This document shows, piece after piece, positions 53,903-62,922 of a stretch of DNA of 64,000 bases; positions within the stretch are counted from its first letter, which is position 1, and each line of letters begins with the position of its first letter. The stretch comes from Natronospirales bacterium (GTDB lineage Bacteria; Pseudomonadota; Gammaproteobacteria; Natronospirales; REEB76): the NCBI GenBank assembly GCA_021792635.1, contig JAJYUH010000003.1, positions 1 to 64,000 on the forward strand, in the 5' to 3' direction. Under the pieces are notes generated by a model, which saw nothing but the letters and a program-made list of their open reading frames with translations, was not told the origin of the DNA and ran no database searches. A program made the position numbers and the translations under genes.

Positions 53903-55609
53903 CTAGAACTGTTCTGATAACGTGCCGACCACCGGTGAGCCGCTTTCGCCAAGCAGAATAACCGAGCTGTTTGAAATCGGATAATACGCAAAGTTCGTAC
54001 TTGTCCCGCCGTTCGTGGTGAAGGTGGCCTGACCGCGTAATGCAGCGCCGCTGAACGAATAGGTACCGGTAACGGAAAGGGTGCCTGAAAGGGTGCCATT
54101 GTTGTTTTCGATTTCGGAGCCGGTGAGGCTGCCTGCGGCATTCAGGAAGAATGTGCCAACTGCCGCCGATGGCGAAGCAATGCCAGCCGGGCTTGCCAGC
54201 GTGAGACCGTAGTATCCATTCAGGGCGCCAGTGGAAAAGCCGCCGCTCTGTACAAACATCTGCCCGCTGGCATTGATTCCGGAATCCGTGGTCATGAGCA
54301 AGGCAATGCTGGGCGTGATCAGATAAAACACGTAATTTGCCGTTCCAGCTGCGCCACTGAGCGTGAGTTTGCCGCGTCCGGCTGCGCCATTGGTAAAATT
54401 TCCGGTTAACGCCACACTTGCAGCAATGCTGCCGCCGTTGTTTATATCCTCGGTTCCGCTGCTCAGAGTGCCACTCGTGCTGGCGCTGGGCGTAAAGTCG
54501 CCCGCGGCGCCGTAGGCTGATGAGCCATCGGTGCCTGCGACAAAGAAAGCGAAACTGGCTGTTAAAGTGGTGGTGGAGGTCACATTTTGCTGCTGATACG
54601 CGCCACCGCTTAAATGCCCCGAAGAATCAGTCTCGATGAATTGCAGCTGGCCGGGAGAGACAATATAGAAGTTGTAGTTGCGGGTGCCGGCCGAATCCGT
54701 GAATGTGGCCGTGCCACGGCCGTTGGCACCGATGGTGTATGAACCGCTGAAAGGCTGGTTCGACGCGCTACCGCCGTCATTGACGTCTTCCTCGGCGGAA
54801 GCCAGGGTACTGGAACCGTTTGTGGTGAACTGGCCGATAATGCTGAGCGTTTTGCCTGACTGGTCATTCCCTGTAAAGCCGAATGCATACGCCGCATTCA
54901 GGGTTGTCAGGGAGAGGGCTGCAGGGCTCTGCAGGAACAGGCTGCCGGTGGCGACGGTATTTGCGTCGGTACGCATTATTCCGGCTTGTCCCTGCGAATC
55001 CAGAGTGAGGCTTACATTGACGCTACCCTGTGCGCTGGTGAACGTCGCAACTCCCTGTCCATTGGGGTTGATTATATAACTGCCGTTAAAGGCAAGTCCC
55101 TGAAAAATACCGGCAGGTCCATTGATGTCCTCGATACCGTTGGTAATCATGCCGTTACCGTCAGCGGTGAATGCACCGGTGACAGCCCACGGGCCGCCGC
55201 CCTGCGTACCATTCAGAGTGAACACGTAATTACCGCTCAGCGAGACATTGGCGAAGGCGATATTGATAGTTACCCCGGTAACAGCAACAGGGAACGCCTG
55301 CGGAGCGGCGCTGATGGTGACGGATCCGCCCGGAGGAGGCACGTCGGGCGCGGTGTAGACCCCCTGTGGCGATATGGTCCCGAGAGTACTGCTGCCGCCG
55401 GGCAGGCTATCCACGAACCACAGCACCGTGGTGTTATTGCTGTTGCTGATCGTGGCATGGAGCTGCAGCGTGGAGCCGGCGGCCACAGTGGTAGAAGAAG
55501 GTTGCGCGAGAACAATGCTGGGATCGATTATTTGAGAACTGCCCCCACCGCATCCCGTGAGGATAAATGCCACGCAAAGGATCGGAAATATTTTTGGTAG
55601 GGATGCCAT
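53903..55609 (-). CDS. Repeat-containing lipoprotein, function unknown (paralogue 2)
   Basis: A 568-residue paralogue of the preceding protein. Lipobox FILTGC is followed by GGGSS. The Ig-like segment (STTVAAGSTLQLHATISNSN, then GVYTAPDVPPPGG) is followed by four repeats of about 110 residues. Examples are NVSLSGNYVFTLNGTQGGG, GAFTADGNGMITNGIEDING, FSGSYTIGANGRGTATFTD and NYNFYI. The C-terminus ends SPVVGTLSEQF, like the other copy's AAVMQY. The two genes lie head-to-tail 96 bases apart, so they arose by tandem duplication. They interrupt the space between murU and lipA. Proteins with GLYTAP Ig-like segments are familiar from acidobacteria and some gammaproteobacteria; role unknown. Confidence 0.72.
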   Translation of the reverse strand: MASLPKIFPILCVAFILTGCGGGSSQIIDPSIVLAQPSSTTVAAGSTLQLHATISNSNNTTVLWFVDSLPGGSSTLGTISPQGVYTAPDVPPPGGSVTISAAPQAFPVAVTGVTINIAFANVSLSGNYVFTLNGTQGGGPWAVTGAFTADGNGMITNGIEDINGPAGIFQGLAFNGSYIINPNGQGVATFTSAQGSVNVSLTLDSQGQAGIMRTDANTVATGSLFLQSPAALSLTTLNAAYAFGFTGNDQSGKTLSIIGQFTTNGSSTLASAEEDVNDGGSASNQPFSGSYTIGANGRGTATFTDSAGTRNYNFYIVSPGQLQFIETDSSGHLSGGAYQQQNVTSTTTLTASFAFFVAGTDGSSAYGAAGDFTPSASTSGTLSSGTEDINNGGSIAASVALTGNFTNGAAGRGKLTLSGAAGTANYVFYLITPSIALLMTTDSGINASGQMFVQSGGFSTGALNGYYGLTLASPAGIASPSAAVGTFFLNAAGSLTGSEIENNNGTLSGTLSVTGTYSFSGAALRGQATFTTNGGTSTNFAYYPISNSSVILLGESGSPVVGTLSEQF

Positions 55610-55728
55610 GTAGCCTTCTGCTCCTGTGTTCCGGCAATCTTCAAGACGTTTGCCGTCCTGGACGCGCGGTGGTGTATCCGGTCACGATTGAATTCCGGCA
55701 TGACGGTACATCCCGGATATCGGCGTCA

Positions 55729-56703
55729 TCAAGCGATATGCATCAATCCCTCGGCCTGTCTGTCGGCGTGGTAGGACGATCGCACCAGGGCACCGCTGGC
55801 CACGTGCTGGAATCCCAGCCGGTAACCCTGGAGTTCAATTTCCCTGAATTCCTCCGGCATCGCGTAGCGCACCACCGGGTGGTGGAATTTGCTGGGCTGG
55901 AGGTATTGCCCCACCGTGAGCATGTCCACGTCATGGGCCCGCAGGTCGCGCATTACCGAGAAAATCTCCGGCAGTTCCTCACCCAGCCCCAGCATGATAC
56001 CCGACTTCGTGATGGTATCCGGATGCGCTTCCTTGAAACGCCTGAGCAGCGCGAGTGAATGCTGATAATCGGATCCGGGACGCACTTCACGATAGATGCG
56101 CGGCACGGTTTCGAGATTGTGGTTGAACACGTCCGGCGGCACGTCATTGATGAGCGCCAGTGCCACCTCCATGCGGCCGCGGAAATCCGGTACCAGCACC
56201 TCGATCCTGGTTCCCGGGCTCCATTCGCGGATGGCGCGGATGCAGGCCGCGAAATGCCCGGCGCCGCCGTCGCGCAGATCATCGCGATCCACGGAAGTCA
56301 CCACCACGTAGTCCAGTCCCATGGCCCGGATGGTCCTGGCGAGGTTGACAGGCTCCTCTGCATCCGGCGCGCCGGGGCGGCCGTGGGCCACATCGCAGAA
56401 GGTGCAGCGGCGTGTGCAGATATCACCCAGGATCATGAAGGTGGCGGTGCCCTTGCCGAAGCATTCGCCGAGGTTGGGGCAGGAGGCCTCCTCGCATACG
56501 GTGTGCAGGCGATTTTCCCGCAGGATTTGCTTTAGCCGCGCCACTGCCTGGGTGGCCGGCGAACGCACCCTGATCCAGGACGGCTTGCGCAACGGCACGG
56601 GGGTGGCTTCAATCTTTACCGGGATACGCGCCATTTTTTCGGCGGCACTGAGCTTCCTGCCGGGTTCGAGTCTTGGGCGCGCAATGGCGGGGGAATCACT
56701 CAC
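55729..56703 (-). CDS. lipA: Lipoyl synthase (radical SAM)
   Basis: A 324-residue enzyme that inserts two sulfurs into octanoyl groups on lipoyl domains. The auxiliary cluster cysteines are in [14 protein letters not shown] and the radical SAM CxxxCxxC in [12 protein letters not shown], about residues 80-105. The C-terminal serine of RSSYHAD, which ligates the auxiliary cluster, is present. It is followed on the minus strand by the repeat lipoproteins and preceded by lipB, which supplies octanoyl groups. Confidence 0.97.
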   Translation of the reverse strand: MSDSPAIARPRLEPGRKLSAAEKMARIPVKIEATPVPLRKPSWIRVRSPATQAVARLKQILRENRLHTVCEEASCPNLGECFGKGTATFMILGDICTRRCTFCDVAHGRPGAPDAEEPVNLARTIRAMGLDYVVVTSVDRDDLRDGGAGHFAACIRAIREWSPGTRIEVLVPDFRGRMEVALALINDVPPDVFNHNLETVPRIYREVRPGSDYQHSLALLRRFKEAHPDTITKSGIMLGLGEELPEIFSVMRDLRAHDVDMLTVGQYLQPSKFHHPVVRYAMPEEFREIELQGYRLGFQHVASGALVRSSYHADRQAEGLMHIA

Positions 56704-56712
56704 GCAAGGTCC

Positions 56713-57387
56713 TCAGGTTTGCGGATGGCGCATGCCATCCGGCTGGAAAAGCGGCGGGTTATTGTAACCCAGCCGCTTCAGCAAATGCGGTTTGAGCCGC
56801 TCGGCGACCATGGTTACGTCAGCGGGTCCGCCCAGATCCTTCACTTGTGTCATCTGCAGGCCCACGTAACCGCAGGGGTTGATGCGCGCGAACGGCCCCA
56901 GGTCCATGGCGATGTTGAAGGCAAGGCCGTGATAGCTGCAGCCGCGGCGTATCCTCAAGCCCAGTGAAGCGAGCTTGCGTCCGTCCGCGGTGTATACTCC
57001 CGGTGCCTCGCGTTTTGCGCGGGCTTGAATGCCGAATTCCCCCAGTGTGTCAATGACGCTGTTTTCGATGCCTTCAACCAGGGCGCGTACGCCCAATTTG
57101 AGGCGCTTGAGATCAAGGAGCGGATATACCACCAACTGGCCGGGGCCGTGATACGTCACCTGGCCGCCGCGGTCGATGCGGATCACGGGGATGTCGCCGG
57201 GCGCAAGCACGTGTTCCGCCTTGCCGGCCAACCCGAGCGTGAATACCGGCGGATGCTGCAGGAACCAGATCTCGTCGCGGGTGTGCGCCTCACGCGTTTC
57301 GGTGAAACGCTGCATCGCACGCCAGGCACGCTCATAGTCCACCCGGCCGAGGTCACACAGCAACGGTGTTTCAGGCGATTCCATCAT
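56713..57387 (-). CDS. lipB: Octanoyl-[acyl-carrier-protein] protein N-octanoyltransferase
   Basis: A 224-residue LipB that moves octanoate from ACP to lipoyl domains. Motifs are [31 protein letters not shown], the lysine in [19 protein letters not shown] and the catalytic cysteine in [14 protein letters not shown]. Two ATG codons are adjacent (57387 and 57384); either overlaps the stop of the ybeD-like gene. Nine bases separate it from lipA, so the two are one unit. Confidence 0.96.
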   Translation of the reverse strand: MMESPETPLLCDLGRVDYERAWRAMQRFTETREAHTRDEIWFLQHPPVFTLGLAGKAEHVLAPGDIPVIRIDRGGQVTYHGPGQLVVYPLLDLKRLKLGVRALVEGIENSVIDTLGEFGIQARAKREAPGVYTADGRKLASLGLRIRRGCSYHGLAFNIAMDLGPFARINPCGYVGLQMTQVKDLGGPADVTMVAERLKPHLLKRLGYNNPPLFQPDGMRHPQT

Positions 57388-57647
57388 AACGCCATGAGTA
57401 CGTGCTCATTCCGGGTCAACTCGATGTAAAGCGCGTCCAGTTGTTCACGGCTTTCTGCCCTGAAGGTAATGGTGACCGAAATGAATCTGCCTTCCCGGCT
57501 CGGCTGTTGCGCGATTCTCAGGGTATCAAGGGGTGCCACATGCCGCATGAGAATGGCGGCAAGGGCGTCATGGAATTCCCGTGTATTCCGCCCCATGACC
57601 TTGAGGGGGAATTCCAGGGGAAACCGGAGGGACGGTGCGTCGCTCAC
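57384..57647 (-). CDS. ybeD: DUF493 family protein (YbeD-like)
   Basis: An 87-residue protein, the same length as E. coli YbeD, from GTG 57647. It contains [13 protein letters not shown] and the ferredoxin-like [17 protein letters not shown] with [20 protein letters not shown] at the end. It is always found beside lipB and is thought to be an ACT-like regulator; the mechanism is unknown. The frame is open further upstream to 57749, into the end of the aminotransferase gene, but family length supports the GTG. Confidence 0.88.
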   Translation of the reverse strand: MSDAPSLRFPLEFPLKVMGRNTREFHDALAAILMRHVAPLDTLRIAQQPSREGRFISVTITFRAESREQLDALYIELTRNEHVLMAL

Positions 57648-57663
57648 GCCGGGTTCAGGCGAA

Positions 57664-58518
57664 TCACGCCGTCTTGTGCTGCTGGAAGAGAGTAAACATG
57701 CGCCGCCAGCACGGCCCGGGCCTGCCATCTCCAATCCTGCGTCCGTCAAGTTCCGTCACCGCGTACACTTCTCGGGTGGAACTGGCAAACCAGATTTCCT
57801 GCGCCGCATGCAGCAGTGTCAGGGGAATGGGCGCCTCACGGTGCGCGATGCGGTGCTGCACCGCCAGTTCCAGTATTATGTCGCGGGTGATGCTGGGCAG
57901 CAGGTCGTGACTTTTCGGCGGCGTGATTATTACATCCTCATGCACGATGAACAGACTGCTGGCGGTGCCTTCGGTGGCACAGCCGTTCCGCAACAGGACC
58001 GCTTCGTCGCAGCCCTGATCCACCGCCACCTGACGCAGGAGCACGTTGCCGAGCAGTGCCACGCACTTGATGTCGCAGCGATGCCAGCGAAAATCATCGA
58101 GAGTCACTGCCCGGGCGCCGTTTTCCGCGAGACTGACGGGCAATGCATTGAGCACCGAGGTCATGGCAAACACCGTGGGCGGCACGTTCCTGGGAAACGC
58201 ATGCTCGCGGCCCGTGTCGGCGCCGCGCGTGACCTGCAGGTAAACCGCCTGGTCACCGCCGCCATTCTGTTGCACCAGTCCGTCCAGCAACACGTTCCAT
58301 TCCGCTTCGCTGTGCGGATTTCGCAGACGGATGCCGTCCAGGCTGTACTGCAGCCGCTTAAGATGTGCCGCCGGATGGAACAGCTTCCCCTGATAGGCCG
58401 GGATTACTTCATATACGCCGTCAGCGAACAGAAAGCCGCGGTCCAGCGGTGAAATGCGCACTTCAGCCAGCGGCAGGAAGTTGCCGTTAAGGTACGCAAC
58501 TGGCAGCGGGTCGGCCAC
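57664..58518 (-). CDS. D-amino acid aminotransferase (class IV)
   Basis: A 284-residue fold-type IV PLP enzyme from GTG 58518, two bases after the dacA stop. It begins VADPLPVAYLNGNFLPLAEV and contains ISPLDRGFLFADGVYEV; the PLP lysine is in RCDIKCVALLGNV. Length matches Bacillus D-amino acid aminotransferase. In this position between dacA and ybeD it should provide or recycle D-alanine or D-glutamate for peptidoglycan. A branched-chain or aminodeoxychorismate lyase role is less likely given the length and context. An upstream ATG at 58554 overlaps dacA. Confidence 0.87.
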   Translation of the reverse strand: MADPLPVAYLNGNFLPLAEVRISPLDRGFLFADGVYEVIPAYQGKLFHPAAHLKRLQYSLDGIRLRNPHSEAEWNVLLDGLVQQNGGGDQAVYLQVTRGADTGREHAFPRNVPPTVFAMTSVLNALPVSLAENGARAVTLDDFRWHRCDIKCVALLGNVLLRQVAVDQGCDEAVLLRNGCATEGTASSLFIVHEDVIITPPKSHDLLPSITRDIILELAVQHRIAHREAPIPLTLLHAAQEIWFASSTREVYAVTELDGRRIGDGRPGPCWRRMFTLFQQHKTA

Positions 58519-58519
58519 G

Positions 58520-59671
58520 CTATTTTTTGGCAAACCACAGGCGGATGCTGTCAATCATGCGCCGGAAAATGTTGCCTTCCGGTACCGCCTTCAGCGTATA
58601 CAGCGGTGCCTGTGCCAGCACCTTGCCGTCATAGGAGGCGGTCACCGTACCCACTTCGGTATGCGCTTTGACCGGCGCAATCACCCCTTCCGGCACCTGC
58701 AACGCCGCGCTCAACCGGCGGTAGCCGCCTTTGGGAATCGTTACATACATATCATCAAGTACACCCACCGGCACGCTGCTGTCAGCACCCTTCCAGGCGT
58801 TGATTTTGGTGAGCACGGAATCGGCGGCATACAGCTTATGAGTCTCGTAGAAGTTGAAGCCGTAATTGAGCAGCGCCTCGTCGTCAACGGCGCGGGCCGC
58901 TTCCGACGGCGTACCCATGACCACGGCAATCAGGCGCATGCCGTTGCGCAGCGCGGAAACCACCATGCAATAACCGGCCTTGTCCGTGAAGCCGGTCTTG
59001 AGACCATCCACCGAGGGGTCCGTGAACAGCGGCGAGACGCGGTTCATCTGGGTGATGTCGTCCCAGGTAAACTGTTTTTCAGCGAAGTAGCGGTGATAGT
59101 ACTGCGGGAATTCCTTGATGATGGCGCGCGAGAGAATGGCAAGGTCAAGCGCCGATACATAGTGGGCTGGATTGCTGGTCAGGCCCGAGGCGTCCACATA
59201 GTGGGTGTTCTTCAGACCGAGTTTCCGGGCGTACTGGTTCATGAGTTCCACGAAGGTGCCTTCTGTGCCGCCCACTTTTTCCGCCAGCGCCACCGCCGCG
59301 TCGTTTCCGGACTGCACAATCAGGCCCTGCAGCAGGTTGTTCACGCTCACCTGACTGCCCACGTTTACGAACATGCGCGAGCCGCCCATACGCCAGGCCT
59401 TTGCGCTGATGGTGACCGGCGTATTCAGGTGGATCACACCGTCCTGGAGCGCGTGGAATACCACATAAGCGGTCATGAGTTTGGTGAGGCTCGCAGGCTC
59501 GCTGCGCAAGTCCGGATGACTGGCGGCGAGTACCTGGCCGCTGTCGGCATCCATAAGCACGTAGCTTTTCGCGTCAAACTGCGGCGGTGCGGGAATCGGG
59601 ATCGCCTGGGCGGCGGTGCCAAACAGTGCGAGCAGGCTTACGGCAAATGTAACAAGACGCTGGCTTCTCAA
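58520..59671 (-). CDS. dacA: D-alanyl-D-alanine carboxypeptidase (PBP5/6 type)
   Basis: A 383-residue low-molecular-weight PBP. Active-site motifs are SLTK (catalytic Ser) early in the domain, SGND in VQSGNDAAVALAE, and KTG in DGLKTGFTDKAGYC. The C-terminal beta domain ends in an amphipathic anchor (FRRMIDSIRLWFAKK). Start: TTG 59671, with GAGGTG five bases upstream, giving the signal peptide MRSQRLVTFAVSLLALFGTAAQA. The frame runs open to 59923, but that extension is basic low-complexity sequence from a non-coding spacer. It trims the fifth residue of peptidoglycan stem peptides. Confidence 0.94.
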   Translation of the reverse strand: MRSQRLVTFAVSLLALFGTAAQAIPIPAPPQFDAKSYVLMDADSGQVLAASHPDLRSEPASLTKLMTAYVVFHALQDGVIHLNTPVTISAKAWRMGGSRMFVNVGSQVSVNNLLQGLIVQSGNDAAVALAEKVGGTEGTFVELMNQYARKLGLKNTHYVDASGLTSNPAHYVSALDLAILSRAIIKEFPQYYHRYFAEKQFTWDDITQMNRVSPLFTDPSVDGLKTGFTDKAGYCMVVSALRNGMRLIAVVMGTPSEAARAVDDEALLNYGFNFYETHKLYAADSVLTKINAWKGADSSVPVGVLDDMYVTIPKGGYRRLSAALQVPEGVIAPVKAHTEVGTVTASYDGKVLAQAPLYTLKAVPEGNIFRRMIDSIRLWFAKK

Positions 59672-59738
59672 GAGAACACCTCGGGGGGGAATGGCACTGG
59701 AATCGGAAAGCGCCGGGCAGGACCGGCCGAAGGTCGCA

Positions 59739-59744
59739 ATTTTA
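59739..59744 (-). promoter_or_regulatory. Candidate -10 (TAAAAT) upstream of dacA
   Basis: TAAAAT on the minus strand, 68 bases before the dacA TTG start, in the 251-base spacer between rlpA and dacA. No good -35 is visible at 17 bases. It fits with the terminator-like stem just upstream and suggests that dacA begins a new transcript. Confidence 0.3.
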
Positions 59745-59857
59745 GCGCGGCGGAGTGCAGAAAAATACCGTCCGGCGCGCCGTTGCAGTGGTCTGCCGGT
59801 CCGGTTCGGGAAGGGGCCGGTTATCCGTTTGCCGCGAGGCGAATGGAAAATGAGGAA

Positions 59858-59880
59858 AATCGAAAACCGCCTTTTCGATT
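59858..59880 (-). terminator. Stem-loop between rlpA and dacA
   Basis: Nine-base perfect arms (AATCGAAAA and complement) around five bases. On the minus strand the stem is followed by TTTCC. It lies 43 bases after the rlpA stop, so it could end or attenuate the mrdA-rodA-mltB-rlpA transcript. The stem is AT-rich and the T-run is short. Confidence 0.4.
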
Positions 59881-59922
59881 GGCAAGCCGAAAAACGCCGG
59901 AGATGGCTGGCTCCATCGCTCA

Positions 59923-60762
59923 TTATGGGATAACCACCTGGGCGTCCGGGAAGCCCAGGGTACTCAGTTGGTCGGTAAGCGCATCCACATGCGCCACATC
60001 GGCAATCGGTCCGATGCGTACCTTGTAAAGCGCCAGGCCGTTGCGGGATCGCGTGAGGATAAAGGCCGGGCTGATGTGCGCCGTTCGCAGACGTTGCAAT
60101 ACCCGCTCCGCATTGTCCCGGTTGGCGAAGGCGCCCACCTGCACGAATATCAACGGCTTGCTGACCGCGCCCGCGGCGGTGCTCACAGGCGGTGTACCGC
60201 TTTCCACGGGCAGGTTGCTGCCGGGACCGGGCGGTGGGGGCTTACCCGGTGTTACGGCCTGCACATCCACCAGCGCCGTACCGGCACCCAGCATGCCGAT
60301 ACGGGCGGCGGCTGCGTAGGACAGGTCAATGATGCGGTTTTTCACGAATGGCCCGCGGTCATTCACGCGCACGATCACACTCTTGCCGTTCTCCAGGTCG
60401 GTGACGCGCACATAACAGGGCAGCGGCAACACCTTGTTGGCGGCGGTCATAGCGTACATGTCGTAGGTTTCGCCATCGGAGGTGCGGCCACCGTGGAATT
60501 TGCTGCCATACCAGGAAGCGATGCCGCGCGCATGGTAGCCCGCGCAATCCGGCAGCACGTGATAGGTCTCGCCATCCACGCTATAGGACGCGGGATTGCC
60601 GTAGGGGCTTCTGGGTTCATATCGCGGTACCGCGTTCGGGATCTGCGACAGGTCCACAGGGTAGGCGGGACCGTGATCCTGACTGGGGAATTGCGCGCAG
60701 GCGCCCATGCCCAGCGTCAACACAGTCAGGGTGCAGACAGCGCGTAAATCAGGGAGGCGCAT
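59923..60762 (-). CDS. rlpA: RlpA-family septal ring lytic transglycosylase
   Basis: A 279-residue lipoprotein from ATG 60762 with lipobox LGMGAC. The double-psi beta-barrel domain carries GIASWYGSKFHGGRTSDGE, MTAANKVLPLPCYVRVTDL and VNDRGPFVKNRIIDLSYAAA, including the catalytic Asp of NDRGP. A C-terminal SPOR domain (about 205-279, FVQVGAFANRDNAERVLQRL) binds denuded glycan at the septum. It overlaps mltB by 14 bases. The pairing with MltB, RodA and PBP2 is the conserved elongasome cluster. Confidence 0.94.
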   Translation of the reverse strand: MRLPDLRAVCTLTVLTLGMGACAQFPSQDHGPAYPVDLSQIPNAVPRYEPRSPYGNPASYSVDGETYHVLPDCAGYHARGIASWYGSKFHGGRTSDGETYDMYAMTAANKVLPLPCYVRVTDLENGKSVIVRVNDRGPFVKNRIIDLSYAAAARIGMLGAGTALVDVQAVTPGKPPPPGPGSNLPVESGTPPVSTAAGAVSKPLIFVQVGAFANRDNAERVLQRLRTAHISPAFILTRSRNGLALYKVRIGPIADVAHVDALTDQLSTLGFPDAQVVIP

Positions 60763-61789
60763 GCCGGCCCTGTCGGGCAGCGCGCGCATCGGCGATGCGC
60801 GCGCTGAGATCAATTACCGCCATGGCATACAACGGACTGCGGTTATATCGGGTAATGACACGGAAGTTGTGCAGGCCCACCCAGTATTCGGTGCCGTGTG
60901 CAAGCTGCAGCGGTACCAGTATGGCCCGGGTATCGTCGGCAAGGCCGCTACTCACCACCACGCCCCGCTCGCGCAATGCGCCTACGGTGGTAGGCGTGAG
61001 CACAGTGGGCGTCGGTGCCGCGGCCGGCAGGGAGGCTGGTACCGCCACGAGCCCATCCCTGTGCCAGTCGTGGGCATGGAAATAATTGGCCACGCTGCCG
61101 ATGATATCCGCCCAGTTGTTCCAGATGTCAGGCTTGCCCCGGCCGTCGAAGGCTACGGCATATTTGCGGTAGCTGTCGGGCATGAATTGCGGTACACCCA
61201 TGGCACCGGCATAGGAGCCGGTCAGCACCGATGGGTCAAAAGATTGTTCGCGGCAGAGCAGCAGATATTGCTCCAGTTCTCCCTGGAAGAAACCGGCCCG
61301 TGGCGGATAATCGAAACTGAGCGTAGCAAGCGCATCCAGCACCCGATAGTCGCCCTTCTGGCGGCCGTAGAAACTTTCCACACCGAGAATCGCCACAATG
61401 AGGGAGCGAGATACGCCATAAACCGACTGCGCCTTGTCCAGCAGCGCACTGTGCGTATTCCAGAAAGCGACACCCGCGGTGACACGCGCAGGGTTGACGA
61501 ACAGAGCCCGGTACTGATACCAGGGTTTGGCCTCGTAGGGTCTGGTGATGGCGGCAAGAACCGTGTCGCGGGTGCGGGCGGCGGCGAGGGTCTTTTCGAG
61601 CCAGGTTTTGTTGAAACCATCCTGCTTGACGAGGCGGGCGATGAACTGCTGCACCTCGGGACGCGCGACATAGCCGGGCACGGCGGATTGGGGCTGCGCC
61701 GGTCTGACAGCCGCTTTGCCGCAGCCCGCAAGCAGGCAGCCGCTGACGAGGATGGCAGGGACGAGCAGGAAACGGATGCGCCGTGTCAC
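60749..61789 (-). CDS. mltB: Lytic murein transglycosylase B
   Basis: A 346-residue outer-membrane lipoprotein with lipobox LLAGC. The lysozyme-like domain contains the catalytic Glu in ILGVESFYGRQKGDYRVLDA, plus AMGVPQFMPDSYRKYAVAFD and WNNWADIIGSVANYFHAHDW. It cleaves glycan strands to 1,6-anhydro ends. Those fragments would feed MurNAc into the AmgK-MurU recycling route encoded elsewhere in this window. The start overlaps the rodA stop (ATGA). Confidence 0.95.
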   Translation of the reverse strand: MTRRIRFLLVPAILVSGCLLAGCGKAAVRPAQPQSAVPGYVARPEVQQFIARLVKQDGFNKTWLEKTLAAARTRDTVLAAITRPYEAKPWYQYRALFVNPARVTAGVAFWNTHSALLDKAQSVYGVSRSLIVAILGVESFYGRQKGDYRVLDALATLSFDYPPRAGFFQGELEQYLLLCREQSFDPSVLTGSYAGAMGVPQFMPDSYRKYAVAFDGRGKPDIWNNWADIIGSVANYFHAHDWHRDGLVAVPASLPAAAPTPTVLTPTTVGALRERGVVVSSGLADDTRAILVPLQLAHGTEYWVGLHNFRVITRYNRSPLYAMAVIDLSARIADARAARQGRHAPP

Positions 61790-62922
61790 GAGGCTATGAG
61801 CTTGCGATGCGAGTGAATACTCATGAGGATACCGAAGCCCGCCATGAGCGTCACCATGGAGGTGCCGCCGTAGCTCACCAGCGGCAGCGGTACACCCACC
61901 ACCGGCAGGATGCCCGACACCATGCCGCTGTTGATGAACACGCAGGTGAAGAACGCCATGGTGAGGCTGCCGGCAAGCAGGCGTGAAAAGGTGTCCTGGG
62001 CGCGCAGCGCTATGTATAACGAGCGCGCGATGATATAGCCGTAGAGAGCGAGCAGCACCAACGCGCCGATCAGCCCGAATTGCTCGCCGAGCACCGCGAA
62101 GATGAAGTCGGTGGGGCTTTCCGGCAGGAAATCCAGTTGCGACTGGCTGCCGTGCAGCCAGCCCTTGCCAAATACCCCGCCGGAACCGATGGCGATTTCC
62201 GATTGGATGATATGGTAGCCCGCACCCAGCGGGTCGCGCTGTGGATTCAGGAAGGTAAGTACCCGCTCACGCTGATAGAAGTGCATGAAGTGCCACAGGA
62301 TGGGCGCGGCGATGGCCAGCAACAGCAGCAGCATGATGATTACGCGCCAGCGCAGGCCGGAGAAAAACGCGCCGAAGGCGCCGGCGCTGGCGATGAGCAG
62401 CGCCGTGCCCAAATCCGGCTGGATGGCTACCAGCAGCACCGGGATCACCACAATCGCGGCGAGAGGGAACAACTGTTTCCAATTGGGCGGCAGGGGTTTG
62501 TCATGCAGATACCAGGCTACCATCATGGGAACGGCGATCTTCATGATCTCCGAAGGCTGGAAGCGGACGAAGCCGAGACTCAGCCAGCGTTGGGCACCGC
62601 GGCCGATATGGCCCGAGTGCAGCGTGAACAGCAGCAGTACCAGCCCCAGGACGAACAGCCAGGGCGACCACAGACGCAGGAATTGTGGCGAAATCTGTGC
62701 CACCACCAGGAGCACGCTGAAAGACAGGCCCAGGCGGATCGCCTGGCGGTAAACCATGCTGGCGTCCTCATTGCTGGCGCCGTAAAGGACGGCGAGACCC
62801 GCGATAGCCAGCGCCATCACCGCCACCAGCAGCGGGCCGTCGAGATTGAAGCGCCGCAGCAGCCGCTGGTCGAGTGTGAGGTCGCCCGTGGAGGAGGACA
62901 GGCTGAAGTCGTTCAAAATCAT
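61786..62922 (-). CDS. rodA: Rod-shape SEDS glycosyltransferase RodA
   Basis: A 378-residue SEDS protein with about ten membrane segments. Family motifs include GRGAQRWLSLGFVRFQPSEI and the C-terminal VGVPLPLVSYGGTSM. It polymerises glycan strands for side-wall growth together with PBP2, whose gene overlaps it by four bases. Typical length (E. coli 370). Confidence 0.96.
   Translation of the reverse strand: MILNDFSLSSSTGDLTLDQRLLRRFNLDGPLLVAVMALAIAGLAVLYGASNEDASMVYRQAIRLGLSFSVLLVVAQISPQFLRLWSPWLFVLGLVLLLFTLHSGHIGRGAQRWLSLGFVRFQPSEIMKIAVPMMVAWYLHDKPLPPNWKQLFPLAAIVVIPVLLVAIQPDLGTALLIASAGAFGAFFSGLRWRVIIMLLLLLAIAAPILWHFMHFYQRERVLTFLNPQRDPLGAGYHIIQSEIAIGSGGVFGKGWLHGSQSQLDFLPESPTDFIFAVLGEQFGLIGALVLLALYGYIIARSLYIALRAQDTFSRLLAGSLTMAFFTCVFINSGMVSGILPVVGVPLPLVSYGGTSMVTLMAGFGILMSIHSHRKLIAS

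Noticed and set aside
58454..60028. 524-residue plus-strand frame opposite dacA
   Set aside because: Antisense to dacA and the spacer, no motifs, composition typical of shadows.
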